Shown: positions 15,604-23,679 of the stretch, in pieces | Layout of the letters: each line of letters opens with the position of its first letter | Numbering within the stretch: position 1 is the first letter of the stretch | Assembly (NCBI GenBank): GCA_003599745.1 | Contig: QZJL01000044.1 | Span: forward strand, 1 to 38,557 | DNA from: Dehalococcoidia bacterium | Lineage (GTDB): Bacteria; Chloroflexota; Dehalococcoidia; Dehalococcoidales; SURF-40 | Length of the DNA: 38,557 nucleotides | Direction: 5' to 3' | Notes under the pieces: model-generated | What the model was told of the DNA's origin: nothing | The model's database searches: none | Seen by the model: only the letters and a program-made list of their open reading frames with translations | Program-made: the position numbers and the translations under genes

Positions 15604-16233
15604 TTATGAACCGATGTTCCTGATAACGCCAATGACCCGGCCCTGCACCTCCGCGTTACCGGTACGTTCGTAAAACGACTTCATCTGGCGGTTGGCCGGT
15701 TGCAGGCGGATGCGGTTCGCCTCGCGATAGACTCTTTTCAGCGTCATCTCCTGCTGGGACTTTAGCCAGACGGCAGCCATTTCACCATCGGCCACCGTAC
15801 TGGCCTGCTCCATAAGGACGATGTCGCCATCATCAATCAGGGCATCAATCATCGAGGTACCTTTGACCTTAAGAGCATAAACGTCTTTACGTCCCCGCAC
15901 GATTGATTCGGCCACCGATAATACGCTTTCCGGGACGGACTGCCAGGCATCAGAACCGGGTACCGGTAACGGCTCGCCAGCCGCGATGGTGCCCATCAGC
16001 GGCACGCTGCAAGCCCCGGACGTGCCCGCTCCCAGGCGTATGCTGCGGAACACCTGGGGGTCACGCCGGATGTAACCTTCTTTTTCTAGTACGTCGAGAT
16101 GGTACTGGACTACCGAAGAAGTGCTGATGTCACAACCCCGCACGATATCCCTGACCGTAGGGGCATACCCACGCTCATCAAGGAAGTCACGGATGAAATC
16201 GAGTATACACTGTCTTTTATGGGAAACCGCCAC
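15604..16233 (-). CDS. lexA: LexA repressor (209 aa)
   Basis: SOS-response repressor that autocleaves when RecA* is present. An N-terminal winged helix (about 1-65; TVRDIVRGCDISTSSVVQYH) binds DNA. The C-terminal S24 peptidase domain has cleavage site Ala85-Gly86 in IAAGEP, catalytic Ser127 in KGTSMIDA (most LexAs have GDSM; here Asp is Thr), and general-base Lys166 in TLKRVYR. The length matches Gram-positive-type LexA. It is divergent from comEA, with overlapping promoters, and a candidate operator overlaps the expected transcription start. Confidence 0.93.
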   Translation of the reverse strand: MAVSHKRQCILDFIRDFLDERGYAPTVRDIVRGCDISTSSVVQYHLDVLEKEGYIRRDPQVFRSIRLGAGTSGACSVPLMGTIAAGEPLPVPGSDAWQSVPESVLSVAESIVRGRKDVYALKVKGTSMIDALIDDGDIVLMEQASTVADGEMAAVWLKSQQEMTLKRVYREANRIRLQPANRQMKSFYERTGNAEVQGRVIGVIRNIGS

Positions 16234-16246
16234 CGATACCCTCTTG

Positions 16247-16258
16247 ATACAATCGTTC
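16247..16258 (-). promoter_or_regulatory. Candidate SOS box upstream of lexA
   Basis: Minus strand GAAC-GATT-GTAT matches the Gram-positive LexA operator GAAC-N4-GTTC except for one base in the right half. It sits just downstream of the lexA -10, the expected start site, where autorepression would act. Degenerate; not certain. Confidence 0.35.
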
Positions 16259-16267
16259 TAAACAACA

Positions 16268-16296
16268 AATCTATCACAGGTCAGACTGGTTGTCAA
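16268..16296 (-). promoter_or_regulatory. lexA promoter
   Basis: Perfect TTGACA (16296-16291) on the minus strand, 17-base spacer, TAGATT (16273-16268). Its -35 overlaps the -35 of the divergent comEA promoter. Confidence 0.6.
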
Positions 16297-16316
16297 TAGG
16301 CCCGGCTTGATATACT
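16290..16316 (+). promoter_or_regulatory. comEA-comEC promoter (overlaps lexA promoter)
   Basis: TTGTCA (16290-16295), 15-base spacer, TATACT (16311-16316), some 24 bases before the comEA ATG. The spacer is short, so the -35 match is only moderate. Confidence 0.4.
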
Positions 16317-16339
16317 GAGAGTGTTTTCAGGAGGGCTGA

Positions 16340-16846
16340 ATGGCAGAGGGCAAGAGCAGCAAGTTATGGACATTACTCATCACCGGGCTGTCAATCATCA
16401 TCGTTGTAACCGGCTTTTTTGTCTGGCGCGGTCTGGCAGGCAACCGCCCGCTGGAGATACAGCTTGTTCCGTCAATGACCTTTGAGGGTGAAATATACAT
16501 CGGCGGCAATGTCACCAGTCCCGGTTATTATCCCTTCAACTCCGAAGACCGCCTGTCGGAACTGGTGCGGGCAGCCGGCGGTACGAGTTTCCCAGGCGAC
16601 GGCCGGTGGCGGCTGTACGTTTCCGAAACGCTTTCGGACGATACTCCGCAGCTCATCAACATTAACCACGCCGGAGTCTGGCTGCTCAAGACCCTGCCGG
16701 GTATCGGGGACACGCGCGCTCAGGCTATCGTTGATTACCGCGCTAAAAACGGCCATTTCCGCAACATCGGCGAACTCGTGAACGTGCCGGGTATCGGCTC
16801 GGAAACTCTTAACGGCATCAGGGAACTCATCTCGGTTGCCGACTGA
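16340..16846 (+). CDS. comEA: ComEA-like DNA receptor, membrane anchored (168 aa)
   Basis: Binds incoming DNA at the cell surface during natural transformation. One N-terminal membrane anchor (about residues 10-29, TLLITGLSIIIVVTGFFVW) is followed by an SLBB-like part (EGEIYIGGNVTSPGYYPF). The C-terminal helix-hairpin-helix pair (LLKTLPGIGDTRAQAIVDYR and LVNVPGIGSETLNGI) is the ComEA DNA-binding unit. The start ATG has a GGAGG 5 bases upstream. It is followed by comEC 24 bases downstream, the standard competence gene order. Confidence 0.9.
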   Translation: MAEGKSSKLWTLLITGLSIIIVVTGFFVWRGLAGNRPLEIQLVPSMTFEGEIYIGGNVTSPGYYPFNSEDRLSELVRAAGGTSFPGDGRWRLYVSETLSDDTPQLININHAGVWLLKTLPGIGDTRAQAIVDYRAKNGHFRNIGELVNVPGIGSETLNGIRELISVAD

Positions 16847-16870
16847 AAACCGGTATAAGAAAGGCCAAGC

Positions 16871-19303
16871 GTGACATTAGTCTATATCAGCATTGCCTGG
16901 CTGGCGGGCATTATCCTGGGGTCGAAGCTCCACCTGCCGGCAGCGCTGCTTGCCGTTAGCCCGATTCCCCTCGTAGCCTTGATATTTTGGCGTCACCACC
17001 GCCGGACGGTGATACTCACCGCGGTCTGCCTGCTCACCTTCCTGAGCGCCGCCCTTTACTACTCCCTGCACCTGCCCGGCGGCAATGCATCCGTCATCAG
17101 CTTGTACCAAACCACCGACACGGTAAATTTGAAAGGTTTGGTCAGCGCTCCGCTGGAGACCAGCGGCAAAAACGCGCGGTTCCGTTTTGCCGCCCGGGAA
17201 ATTGAAATTGACGGCCAGTGGCAAGATGTTTCCGGCTCGGCTCTAGTTTATGTTCCCGCTTATTCTGAATACCGGTACGGCGACCTGCTCATACTTACCG
17301 GCCAGCTTGAGACGCCGCCCCGGTTCGACGACTTTAACTATCGGGAATATCTCTCGCACCAGGGCGTCAGCACCATCATTTACTATCCCCGACTTGAGGT
17401 TATGGCACACGACCAGGGTTCAAAGATGATGGGACTGATTTATGCTCTCAGAAACAACCTTGGCCAATCCCTTGCCAGGGCATTACCGGAACCGCAGGCC
17501 TCGCTGGCTCAGGGCATCACCCTGGGTCTCAGAAACAATATCCCGGATGACTTAAAACAGGACTTCTCACGCACCGGAACGGCGCATATGCTGGCTATCT
17601 CCGGCCTTCATCTCGGTATCATCGCCGGTATGTTTATGAGCCTGGGACTTTGGCTTTTCGGACGCCGCCATTATTATTATGTCTGGCTCGCCATGGGCGC
17701 TATCTGGTTTTACGTCCTGATAACCGGCATGCAGGCGCCGGTGGTAAGAGGCGGTATTATGGCCTCAATCTTCCTTTTCGGCGAGATGCTGGGGCGTCAG
17801 CGCAGCGCTCTCACCGCCCTGGCGTTCGCCGCCGCCCTAATGGTAGCCATCAGCCCCGAAGCGCTGTGGACAGTTTCCTTCCAGATGAGCTTTATGGCGA
17901 TGGCGGGGCTTATCCTAATCTTCCCGAAACTACATGCCCTGGGACGCAATGTTATCAAAGCCCGACTGGGCGAAACCGGCAAAACCGTCTCCGCCGCCAA
18001 TTTTCTTGCTGACAGCCTGAGCGTCAGCGCGGCGGCTATCGCCACCACCTGGCCTCTCACCGCCTATTACTTCGGCATCATCTCTTTTACCGGTCTGCTG
18101 GCTAATCTGCTGGCACTGCCGGCACTACCGGCCATCATCGTTACCGGCGGACTGACCAGTGCCCTGGGACTTATTGCGCCGCTCGCCGCCCAGGTTAGCG
18201 GCTGGCTTGCCTGGCTATCCAGTTCTTACCTTATAATGGTGGTTAGTGCTTTTGCCGCGCTACCGGGTACGGCAGTTGAGGCCGGGGCAGGCAACGCTCT
18301 CGTGATATGGGGCTATTACCCGCTTCTCGGCACAGTTCTCTTTTTATCAAGCCGCCGCGCCTTCGCCGGAAAGCTGAGCCGGCTTAACAACGCCCTGAAG
18401 GCAACCGCCTCGAACATAAGCCTAAGAGTAAGCGCCAGGCTAGGCAGGCGGGCAATCCCGCCCCTGCTGCTTATCGCATTGTTAACATCACTCGCCGCCG
18501 CCAGTATGCCGGACGAAAAACTCCACGTCAGTTTTCTTGATATCGGCCAGGGTGATGCCATCTTAATCCAGACACCGTACCGCCAGGATATCCTGATTGA
18601 CGGCGGCCCCGACCCGCAGGCGGTTATCCACGAACTGGGCAAAAAGATGCCCTTCTGGGACCGGACGATTGACCTGGTAATTCTCACGCACCCCCACGCC
18701 GACCACCTCACCGGGCTTATCGAGGTACTAAAAAGATACCGGGTGAAACAGGTGCTCTTCCCTGACCTGGCCGATGATTCGCCGCTCTACCGGTCGTGGC
18801 TGGCGCTCGTGAGCGAGAAGGGCATCGAGAGCGTCATTGCCAGCGAATGGCAGCAGATTAAACTTGGAAGTGAGACCAAGCTCATCGTGTTGAATCCGCC
18901 AGCCGTCCCGGTCGGCGAAAAGACACCGGATATTGACGATAGCGGCATCGTGCTGGAACTGGTGATGGGCGAGATTAGTTTTTTGTTCACCGCCGACATC
19001 AGCGAGGCAACGGAAATGGTACTGGCCAGCCGGCGGGCACTCCCGCTAAGCACCGTGCTCAAGGTCGCCCACCACGGCTCGGACACTGCCACTTCGTCGG
19101 GCTTTCTGACGGTAAGCAGACCGCAGGTCGCGGCAATCTCGGCGGGTACGGATAACCGCTTCGGCCATCCCGACCCTGAGGTTCTTATCCGCTTGGAGGC
19201 AGCCGTTAGCCCCGAGCATATTTATCGCACTGATGCTAGCGGCACCATCGAGTTTATCACCGACGGCGAAAGACTGTGGGTCAAGACCGCAAAAGCCCCC
19301 TGA
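16871..19303 (+). CDS. comEC: ComEC/Rec2 DNA-uptake channel (810 aa)
   Basis: Polytopic inner-membrane protein that carries single-stranded DNA into the cytoplasm. Three regions are seen: an N-terminal two-helix membrane start and extracytoplasmic OB-like part (about 1-180), the Competence membrane domain (about 190-500; motif AHMLAISGLHLGIIAG and PVVRGGIMAS), and a C-terminal metallo-beta-lactamase-like domain with HPHADH near residue 607 and AHHGSD near residue 733, consistent with nuclease function. It starts at GTG with GAAAGG 8 bases before. Length is normal. A full comEA-comEC pair implies capacity for natural transformation, if pilus genes exist elsewhere. Confidence 0.93.
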   Translation: MTLVYISIAWLAGIILGSKLHLPAALLAVSPIPLVALIFWRHHRRTVILTAVCLLTFLSAALYYSLHLPGGNASVISLYQTTDTVNLKGLVSAPLETSGKNARFRFAAREIEIDGQWQDVSGSALVYVPAYSEYRYGDLLILTGQLETPPRFDDFNYREYLSHQGVSTIIYYPRLEVMAHDQGSKMMGLIYALRNNLGQSLARALPEPQASLAQGITLGLRNNIPDDLKQDFSRTGTAHMLAISGLHLGIIAGMFMSLGLWLFGRRHYYYVWLAMGAIWFYVLITGMQAPVVRGGIMASIFLFGEMLGRQRSALTALAFAAALMVAISPEALWTVSFQMSFMAMAGLILIFPKLHALGRNVIKARLGETGKTVSAANFLADSLSVSAAAIATTWPLTAYYFGIISFTGLLANLLALPALPAIIVTGGLTSALGLIAPLAAQVSGWLAWLSSSYLIMVVSAFAALPGTAVEAGAGNALVIWGYYPLLGTVLFLSSRRAFAGKLSRLNNALKATASNISLRVSARLGRRAIPPLLLIALLTSLAAASMPDEKLHVSFLDIGQGDAILIQTPYRQDILIDGGPDPQAVIHELGKKMPFWDRTIDLVILTHPHADHLTGLIEVLKRYRVKQVLFPDLADDSPLYRSWLALVSEKGIESVIASEWQQIKLGSETKLIVLNPPAVPVGEKTPDIDDSGIVLELVMGEISFLFTADISEATEMVLASRRALPLSTVLKVAHHGSDTATSSGFLTVSRPQVAAISAGTDNRFGHPDPEVLIRLEAAVSPEHIYRTDASGTIEFITDGERLWVKTAKAP

Positions 19304-19413
19304 TTGCCATCGTCCCGTGATACAATGGGTTATACACTCCAAGACTATGACTAACCTCTTGGCGGGTTTAACGTTCTTATAGTTATAGAGAACAGATTAG
19401 TAGGAGGCCTGCG

Positions 19414-20544
19414 GTGAAAAAGCTAGTTGTTATCCTGCTGCTTACGGTACTACTGGTAGTTCCAGCTGCCTGCGCTGGCAGAGCGCCGGAAGACAACAAC
19501 CTGGGTACCGACCAGAGCGGCATCACGTTTCCCGGGGTGGCGCCTGCCCCAAGCGAAGGTAAAGGAGGCTTCGAGATGCCCGAGCCTTCTCCGACGACGC
19601 CGCCAGCATTTGACATCTCCGATTCGAGCGCCAGCGCCGCCACTGAATCGATGATCGTGCGCACCGCCAACATGTCCCTGATAGTAGAAGACGTTGCCCG
19701 TATCATTGACCAGATTTCGAACCTGGCGAAAACCAATGACGGCTACGTCGTAACGTCAGGCGTCTGGCGCAGTGGCGAGAGGCTGGTCGGCAGCATCAGC
19801 ATCCGCGTGGCAGTCGGGTCCTTCGATGCAACCATACTGGCCCTGCGGGGGATGGCCGCCGAGGTCACTTCGGAGACCACCTCCAGCCGCGACGTCACCG
19901 AGGAGTACGTTGACCTAGAAGCCAAGCTGCGCAATCTCCAGGCTGCCGAAGAGCAGCTTTTAAGGCTTATGGACAGGGCAGAAAAAGTCGAAGATATCCT
20001 TGCCATCCAGCGTGAGCTTACCCGGGTCCGGGGCGAAATCGAGCAGACCCAGGGACGTATGCAGTATCTTGAGAGGACTTCTTCAAGCTCGCTGATTGAC
20101 ATCAGCCTGCAGGAGTCCAGGCTTTCAGTCAAGTTCAACGCCAGCAACAATGCCGTGAAGACCGGCCAGACCATCCGCTTCGCCCCCGAGGTAAGCGGCG
20201 GTTTTACCCCTTACAGCTATGCCTGGGAATTCGGTGACGGCCGCACCAGCACCAGCCTTTCGCCAACCCACCAGTACACCTCTCGCGGCAGCTACACCGT
20301 CAGCCTGAAAGTGACCGACGACAAGGGCAACACCGCCGAAGAGACAAGGGAAAACTACATCACGGTCACTTCGAGCTGGGCACCCGGTAACGTCGCCAGT
20401 AACGCCTGGAACGCGCTTGGCGGTTTTGGCCGGGGGCTGGTGAACGTCCTCATCTGGGTGGGCATCTTCAGCCCGGTCTGGATTATCATCGGCGCCTTTG
20501 TCTGGTGGCTCACCCACCGTAGGAAGAAGAAAGCCGCCCGTTGA
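19414..20544 (+). CDS. DUF4349 lipoprotein with PKD domain and C-terminal membrane anchor (376 aa)
   Basis: Begins with a lipoprotein-like signal (KKLVVILLLTVLLVVPAAC, Cys20). About residues 75-225 form a DUF4349 domain (RTANMSLIVED, TSETTSSRDVTEEYVDLEAK, then a coiled-coil segment rich in Glu/Leu/Arg). About residues 255-325 are a PKD beta-sandwich (SYAWEFGDG, HQYTSRGSYTVSLKVTDDKGN). The C-terminus has one membrane helix followed by a basic tail (HRRKKKAAR). It starts at GTG after a strong GGAGG. DUF4349 has no assigned enzyme activity; the inserted PKD module is unusual and suggests cell-surface or matrix contact. The two membrane attachment elements at opposite ends are noteworthy. Confidence 0.8.
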   Translation: MKKLVVILLLTVLLVVPAACAGRAPEDNNLGTDQSGITFPGVAPAPSEGKGGFEMPEPSPTTPPAFDISDSSASAATESMIVRTANMSLIVEDVARIIDQISNLAKTNDGYVVTSGVWRSGERLVGSISIRVAVGSFDATILALRGMAAEVTSETTSSRDVTEEYVDLEAKLRNLQAAEEQLLRLMDRAEKVEDILAIQRELTRVRGEIEQTQGRMQYLERTSSSSLIDISLQESRLSVKFNASNNAVKTGQTIRFAPEVSGGFTPYSYAWEFGDGRTSTSLSPTHQYTSRGSYTVSLKVTDDKGNTAEETRENYITVTSSWAPGNVASNAWNALGGFGRGLVNVLIWVGIFSPVWIIIGAFVWWLTHRRKKKAAR

Positions 20545-20809
20545 TTTCGGCCTCGCTGAGGCCGCTCACCGCTACCGTCTTGCGGCGGCTGGTGTGGCCT
20601 CTAACGATAGCGAGGTCAGATGCTTTGAGTTTAAGCGCCTTGCCGAGTAGCTGGAGCAGGGCATCGTTAGCCCGCCCTTCTACCGGCGGCGCTTTGACTC
20701 TTATTTGCCAGACGTCGTCTTTGAGGCCAACTATCTCGTCCCGTGAAGTCCGGGGGGTAACTTTGACGTTAATGAGCATTTGATACCACATCGCCCTTCC
20801 AGGTTTCAT
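20510..20809 (-). CDS. DUF167/YggU-family protein (about 99 aa)
   Basis: Small conserved protein of unknown function. Family motif VKVTPRTSRDEIVG near the start and the core VKAPPVEGRANDALLQLLGKAL, plus RGHTSRRKTV, are diagnostic. The start is taken at the first ATG (20809), since AAAGGGGG lies 6 bases upstream; an ATG at 20779 or 20791 is also possible. It runs tail-to-tail with the DUF4349 gene and overlaps its 3' end by 35 bases. Confidence 0.8.
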   Translation of the reverse strand: MKPGRAMWYQMLINVKVTPRTSRDEIVGLKDDVWQIRVKAPPVEGRANDALLQLLGKALKLKASDLAIVRGHTSRRKTVAVSGLSEAEINGRLSSSYGG

Positions 20810-20821
20810 TTTAGTCCCCCT

Positions 20822-20849
20822 TTGAGATATAATCAATATCAGGTATACT
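20822..20849 (+). promoter_or_regulatory. Promoter of MBL hydrolase gene
   Basis: TTGAGA, 16 bases, TATACT, 24 bases before the ATG at 20874; the resulting leader is only about 15-20 bases and carries no clear SD. Confidence 0.5.
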
Positions 20850-20873
20850 AAAAAATAACCGAATAAAGCGCTT

Positions 20874-21536
20874 ATGAAATTAACCGAACACTTATATTTT
20901 TATCCCGAAAACGGCATGATGGACTGTAATCACTACCTCGTCAAAGACGCCGAGAGCCTGCTCATCGACCCCGGCTCCAGCCAGTTCTCTTCCGAGCTTA
21001 TTGCTCAAATCAAGCGCGACGGCATCAAACCCGAAGACATCAAGCTCATCACCAACACCCACCTCCACCCCGACCACTGCTGGGCCAACTCCGCATTGAA
21101 ACAGGCTTCGGGGGCGAAAATCATCAGCCACCCCGTCCAGGAAAACCATCACAAGGGCGCGCTCAGCCGGATGGGAAGCTACTTCGGCATACCGGGGCTG
21201 GGCTTCGAGGTTGATGAATACCTCAAAGATGGCAAGCTTACCACCGGCAAGCTTACGCTGGAAGTCATTGCCGCGCCGGGACATGCCCGGGAAAGCGTCT
21301 GTTTTTACTGCCCCGAGGAAAAGTTCCTGGTTACCGGCGATGTGGTTTTCTCGCAGAATATCGGGCGGTATGACTTCCCGGGCGGCAGCCTGGAAGACCT
21401 CAAAAAATCCGTCGAAACCCTTTCCCGGCTCGATATCGAATACCTTTTGCCCGGCCACATGGACATCGTCAGCGGCGCAGAAAACGTGCGTCAGAACTTC
21501 GAGTTCATCGCCAGGTACGTCTTCAACTCGCTCTGA
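20874..21536 (+). CDS. MBL-fold metallohydrolase (220 aa)
   Basis: Metallo-beta-lactamase fold of the glyoxalase II-like group. THLHPDHCW (metal-binding HxHxDH) lies at about residues 60-68. The next ligands follow in APGHARES, FLVTGDVVF and LLPGHMDIV. This gives a full set for two metals. It probably cleaves a thioester, lactone or phosphodiester; substrate is not readable. No signal peptide. The SD is weak. Confidence 0.85.
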   Translation: MKLTEHLYFYPENGMMDCNHYLVKDAESLLIDPGSSQFSSELIAQIKRDGIKPEDIKLITNTHLHPDHCWANSALKQASGAKIISHPVQENHHKGALSRMGSYFGIPGLGFEVDEYLKDGKLTTGKLTLEVIAAPGHARESVCFYCPEEKFLVTGDVVFSQNIGRYDFPGGSLEDLKKSVETLSRLDIEYLLPGHMDIVSGAENVRQNFEFIARYVFNSL

Positions 21537-21583
21537 CATAAATTACTCTTCAATCAACCGAGCGCGGGAGTAGTGATACGGAA

Positions 21584-22717
21584 ATGGCAAAGCAAGATAT
21601 TCTTTCTTTTGAAATCGGCCCCTTCCGTCCGCCCAGCGAAGCCTTTTCCCTGCTTATCAGGGCGACCCGCAACTGCCCCTGGAACCGCTGCACTTTCTGT
21701 AACCTCTACAAATCATCAAAGTTCGAGTACCGGCCGGTTGAAGAAATCAAGCGGGATATTGACAGCGCCCGCCGCATAAAAGACGAGATTACGTCTGCAG
21801 GGCCGAATGGTCTTCACCACGCTCTCGCCAGCGTCTATCAGCAGCCGCCCAACGAAGCCTACCGCTACGTCGCTCTCTGGCTTTACGCCGGGGGTAGCAC
21901 CGCCTTCCTCCAGGACTCCAACGCCCTGATAATGAGGACACCCGAGCTGGTAGAGGTTCTAAAATACCTCAAGGCGGCTTTCCCCGCTATCAGCCGCATC
22001 ACCAGCTACGGGCGCTCCGAGACCGCCGACAAAAAGAGCCTGGCCGAGCTATCCGAGATTCATCAGGCAGGGCTTACCCGCCTGCACATCGGCCTTGAGA
22101 CGGGCTACGACCCCCTGCTGAAATATATTGATAAAGGGGCAACCGCCGCCCGCCATATCAGCGCCGGTAAAAAGGTGGTAGCTTCGGGCATCCCCCTCAG
22201 TGAGTACGTTATCTTGGGTCTGGGCGGCAAAGAGATGCGGCGGCAGCACGCTATCGAGACCGCCCGTGTCCTGAACGAAATCAGCCCGGATTTCATCCGG
22301 GCGAGAACGCTGACTCTGGTCGAGGGCATGCCGCTTTACCGGGCGGCACAGGAAGGCACGTTTGTCCGCGCCACTGATGAAGAAATCCTGGAGGAAGAAA
22401 GGCTGCTGCTGGAAAACCTTAATTGCCCGGCCAACTTCGCCAGCGACCACATCATCAACCTGCTAGGGGAAATCGAAGGCATACTCCCCGGTGACAAGGC
22501 GAAGATGCTCGGGGTCATTGACCGCTATTTCGCCCTTTCCGAAGAGGAGCGCACCAATTACCGGGTCGGCAGACGGGCGGGCATCTACGACAGTCTTGAT
22601 GACCTCAGCCGTCCGGCCAAACGCCAGACCGTCGAGAAAATCGTGAGCCGCCTTGCCGGTACTGGCGGGAAAGTCGCCGAAGAGATAATATACGACATGA
22701 TGAAGAGGTTTATCTAG
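21584..22717 (+). CDS. Radical SAM protein of unknown reaction (377 aa)
   Basis: Radical SAM domain with an unusual cluster motif: Cys31, Cys36, Cys39 in RNCPWNRCTFC, spaced CX4CX2C rather than the common CX3CX2C. SAM-barrel features follow: WLYAGGSTAFLQDSNAL, RLHIGLETGYDPLLKYIDKG and GLGGKEMRR (about 207-216). The C-terminal half is alpha-helical and has no obvious auxiliary-cluster cysteine motif. It ends in an overlap (TAGTG) with pncC, so the two are co-transcribed. A tRNA/cofactor modification or sulfur chemistry is possible, but I cannot assign it. Confidence 0.75.
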   Translation: MAKQDILSFEIGPFRPPSEAFSLLIRATRNCPWNRCTFCNLYKSSKFEYRPVEEIKRDIDSARRIKDEITSAGPNGLHHALASVYQQPPNEAYRYVALWLYAGGSTAFLQDSNALIMRTPELVEVLKYLKAAFPAISRITSYGRSETADKKSLAELSEIHQAGLTRLHIGLETGYDPLLKYIDKGATAARHISAGKKVVASGIPLSEYVILGLGGKEMRRQHAIETARVLNEISPDFIRARTLTLVEGMPLYRAAQEGTFVRATDEEILEEERLLLENLNCPANFASDHIINLLGEIEGILPGDKAKMLGVIDRYFALSEEERTNYRVGRRAGIYDSLDDLSRPAKRQTVEKIVSRLAGTGGKVAEEIIYDMMKRFI

Positions 22718-23193
22718 TGGCAAACATCGCCGAAGAGGTCGGACAGTTGTTACAGGAACGCCGCCTCACCCTAGGAGTGGTGGAGTCGGCCACCGGCGGC
22801 CTCATCGCGCACCTGATTACTAATATCGCCGGCAGCTCCGCCTACTTCCGCGGCGCGGTCGTCGCCTATCATAACGAGGTCAAGACGGGCGTGGTCGGGG
22901 TAAGCAAGGCCACCCTCGACCGCTACGGCGCGGTAAGCTCCCGGGTCGCCGAGGAAATGGCCAGGGGCGGCAAGAAACTGCTGGGGGTGGGTATTTGCCT
23001 TTCCGATACCGGCATCGCCGGGCCGGGTGGCGCCACTCCGCAAAAGCCGGTGGGACTTTTTTACCTGGGCCTGGCCTATGGCGATAAAGCATACAGCCGC
23101 AAGCAAACTTTTGCCGGAGACCGCCGTGAAAACAAGGCTTCCGTCGCTGATGCCGCCCTCGAATGGCTCCGAGAATGCCTTAAGACCATCTGA
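22717..23193 (+). CDS. pncC: Nicotinamide-nucleotide amidase, CinA C-terminal type (158 aa)
   Basis: Deamidates nicotinamide mononucleotide to nicotinate mononucleotide in NAD salvage. Stand-alone CinA C-domain: VESATGGLIAHLIT, FRGAVVAYHN, VSSRVAEEMA and SDTGIAGPGGATPQKPVG are all family motifs. It starts at GTG overlapping the stop of the radical SAM gene by one base. Length is normal for PncC without the N-terminal pyrophosphatase domain. A strong terminator follows. Confidence 0.88.
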   Translation: MANIAEEVGQLLQERRLTLGVVESATGGLIAHLITNIAGSSAYFRGAVVAYHNEVKTGVVGVSKATLDRYGAVSSRVAEEMARGGKKLLGVGICLSDTGIAGPGGATPQKPVGLFYLGLAYGDKAYSRKQTFAGDRRENKASVADAALEWLRECLKTI

Positions 23194-23200
23194 AAACAAG

Positions 23201-23230
23201 AAGGCCACCCGTCTAACCGCGTGGCCTTTT
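23201..23230 (+). terminator. Intrinsic terminator after pncC
   Basis: AAGGCCAC / GTGGCCTT 8-bp stem with a 12-nt loop and TTTTATT immediately after. The A-run before the stem makes it usable on the other strand as well, for the small minus-strand gene. Confidence 0.75.
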
Positions 23231-23256
23231 ATTAACTTTCTGGATGCCCGACTGAG

Positions 23257-23457
23257 TTACCCCTTAGCCGGAACGCAACGCCCGTTAATGCAGATGTAGC
23301 CCGGCGGACAATCGGCGTCAATGCGGCAGGTAGAAGAAGTCTCTCTGGTATTCCTCCGGATGGACTGATAGAGCGCGCTGCCGGCGGCAACCCAGATGCC
23401 GATGGGAAACAACAGACCAGCAAGCAACGCAAGACCGACCTTCCCGATACGTTTCAT
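23257..23457 (-). CDS. Small exported cysteine-rich protein (66 aa)
   Basis: The N-terminus has a hydrophobic stretch (GLALLAGLLFPIGIWVAA, about 8-25) after a short basic lead. The C-terminus has the pattern CRIDADCPPGYICINGRCV, four cysteines in a compact disulfide-type knot seen in bacterial secreted or lipid-anchored small proteins (EB-like). The start ATG at 23457 has an excellent SD (AAGGAGGTGG) in front, which rules out the longer upstream reading. Function is unknown; location is membrane or outside the cell. Confidence 0.7.
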   Translation of the reverse strand: MKRIGKVGLALLAGLLFPIGIWVAAGSALYQSIRRNTRETSSTCRIDADCPPGYICINGRCVPAKG

Positions 23458-23623
23458 CATCCACCTCCTTTTCCGAATGCTGAATTTTCCTTCCTGATTT
23501 AATTTTGCTCGCAAGATGCACTTGAACACAAGGGATATTTGTCCAATTCGTCTGACAAAAACACCCCGTTATCAGCGAAATAGATGCCTATTTTAACCGG
23601 CGCAAATTCACCTTCGGACAAGA

Positions 23624-23652
23624 TTGCCGCCATGCAGCATCGGTGTTATACT
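23624..23652 (+). promoter_or_regulatory. Promoter of rph
   Basis: TTGCCG, 17 bases, TATACT, about 28 bases ahead of the GTG start. Confidence 0.5.
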
Positions 23653-23679
23653 GTTTAAGACTTTTCGATGGAGGACACT

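Noticed and set aside
19304-19413. Promoter for the DUF4349 gene
   Set aside because: Several -10-like TATAG/TACAAT sites, but none has a convincing -35 at 16-18 bases, so none is called.
23530-23623. Inverted repeat TTTGTC...GACAAA upstream of rph
   Set aside because: Six-base arms with a 10-base gap are expected by chance at this length; no linked regulator.
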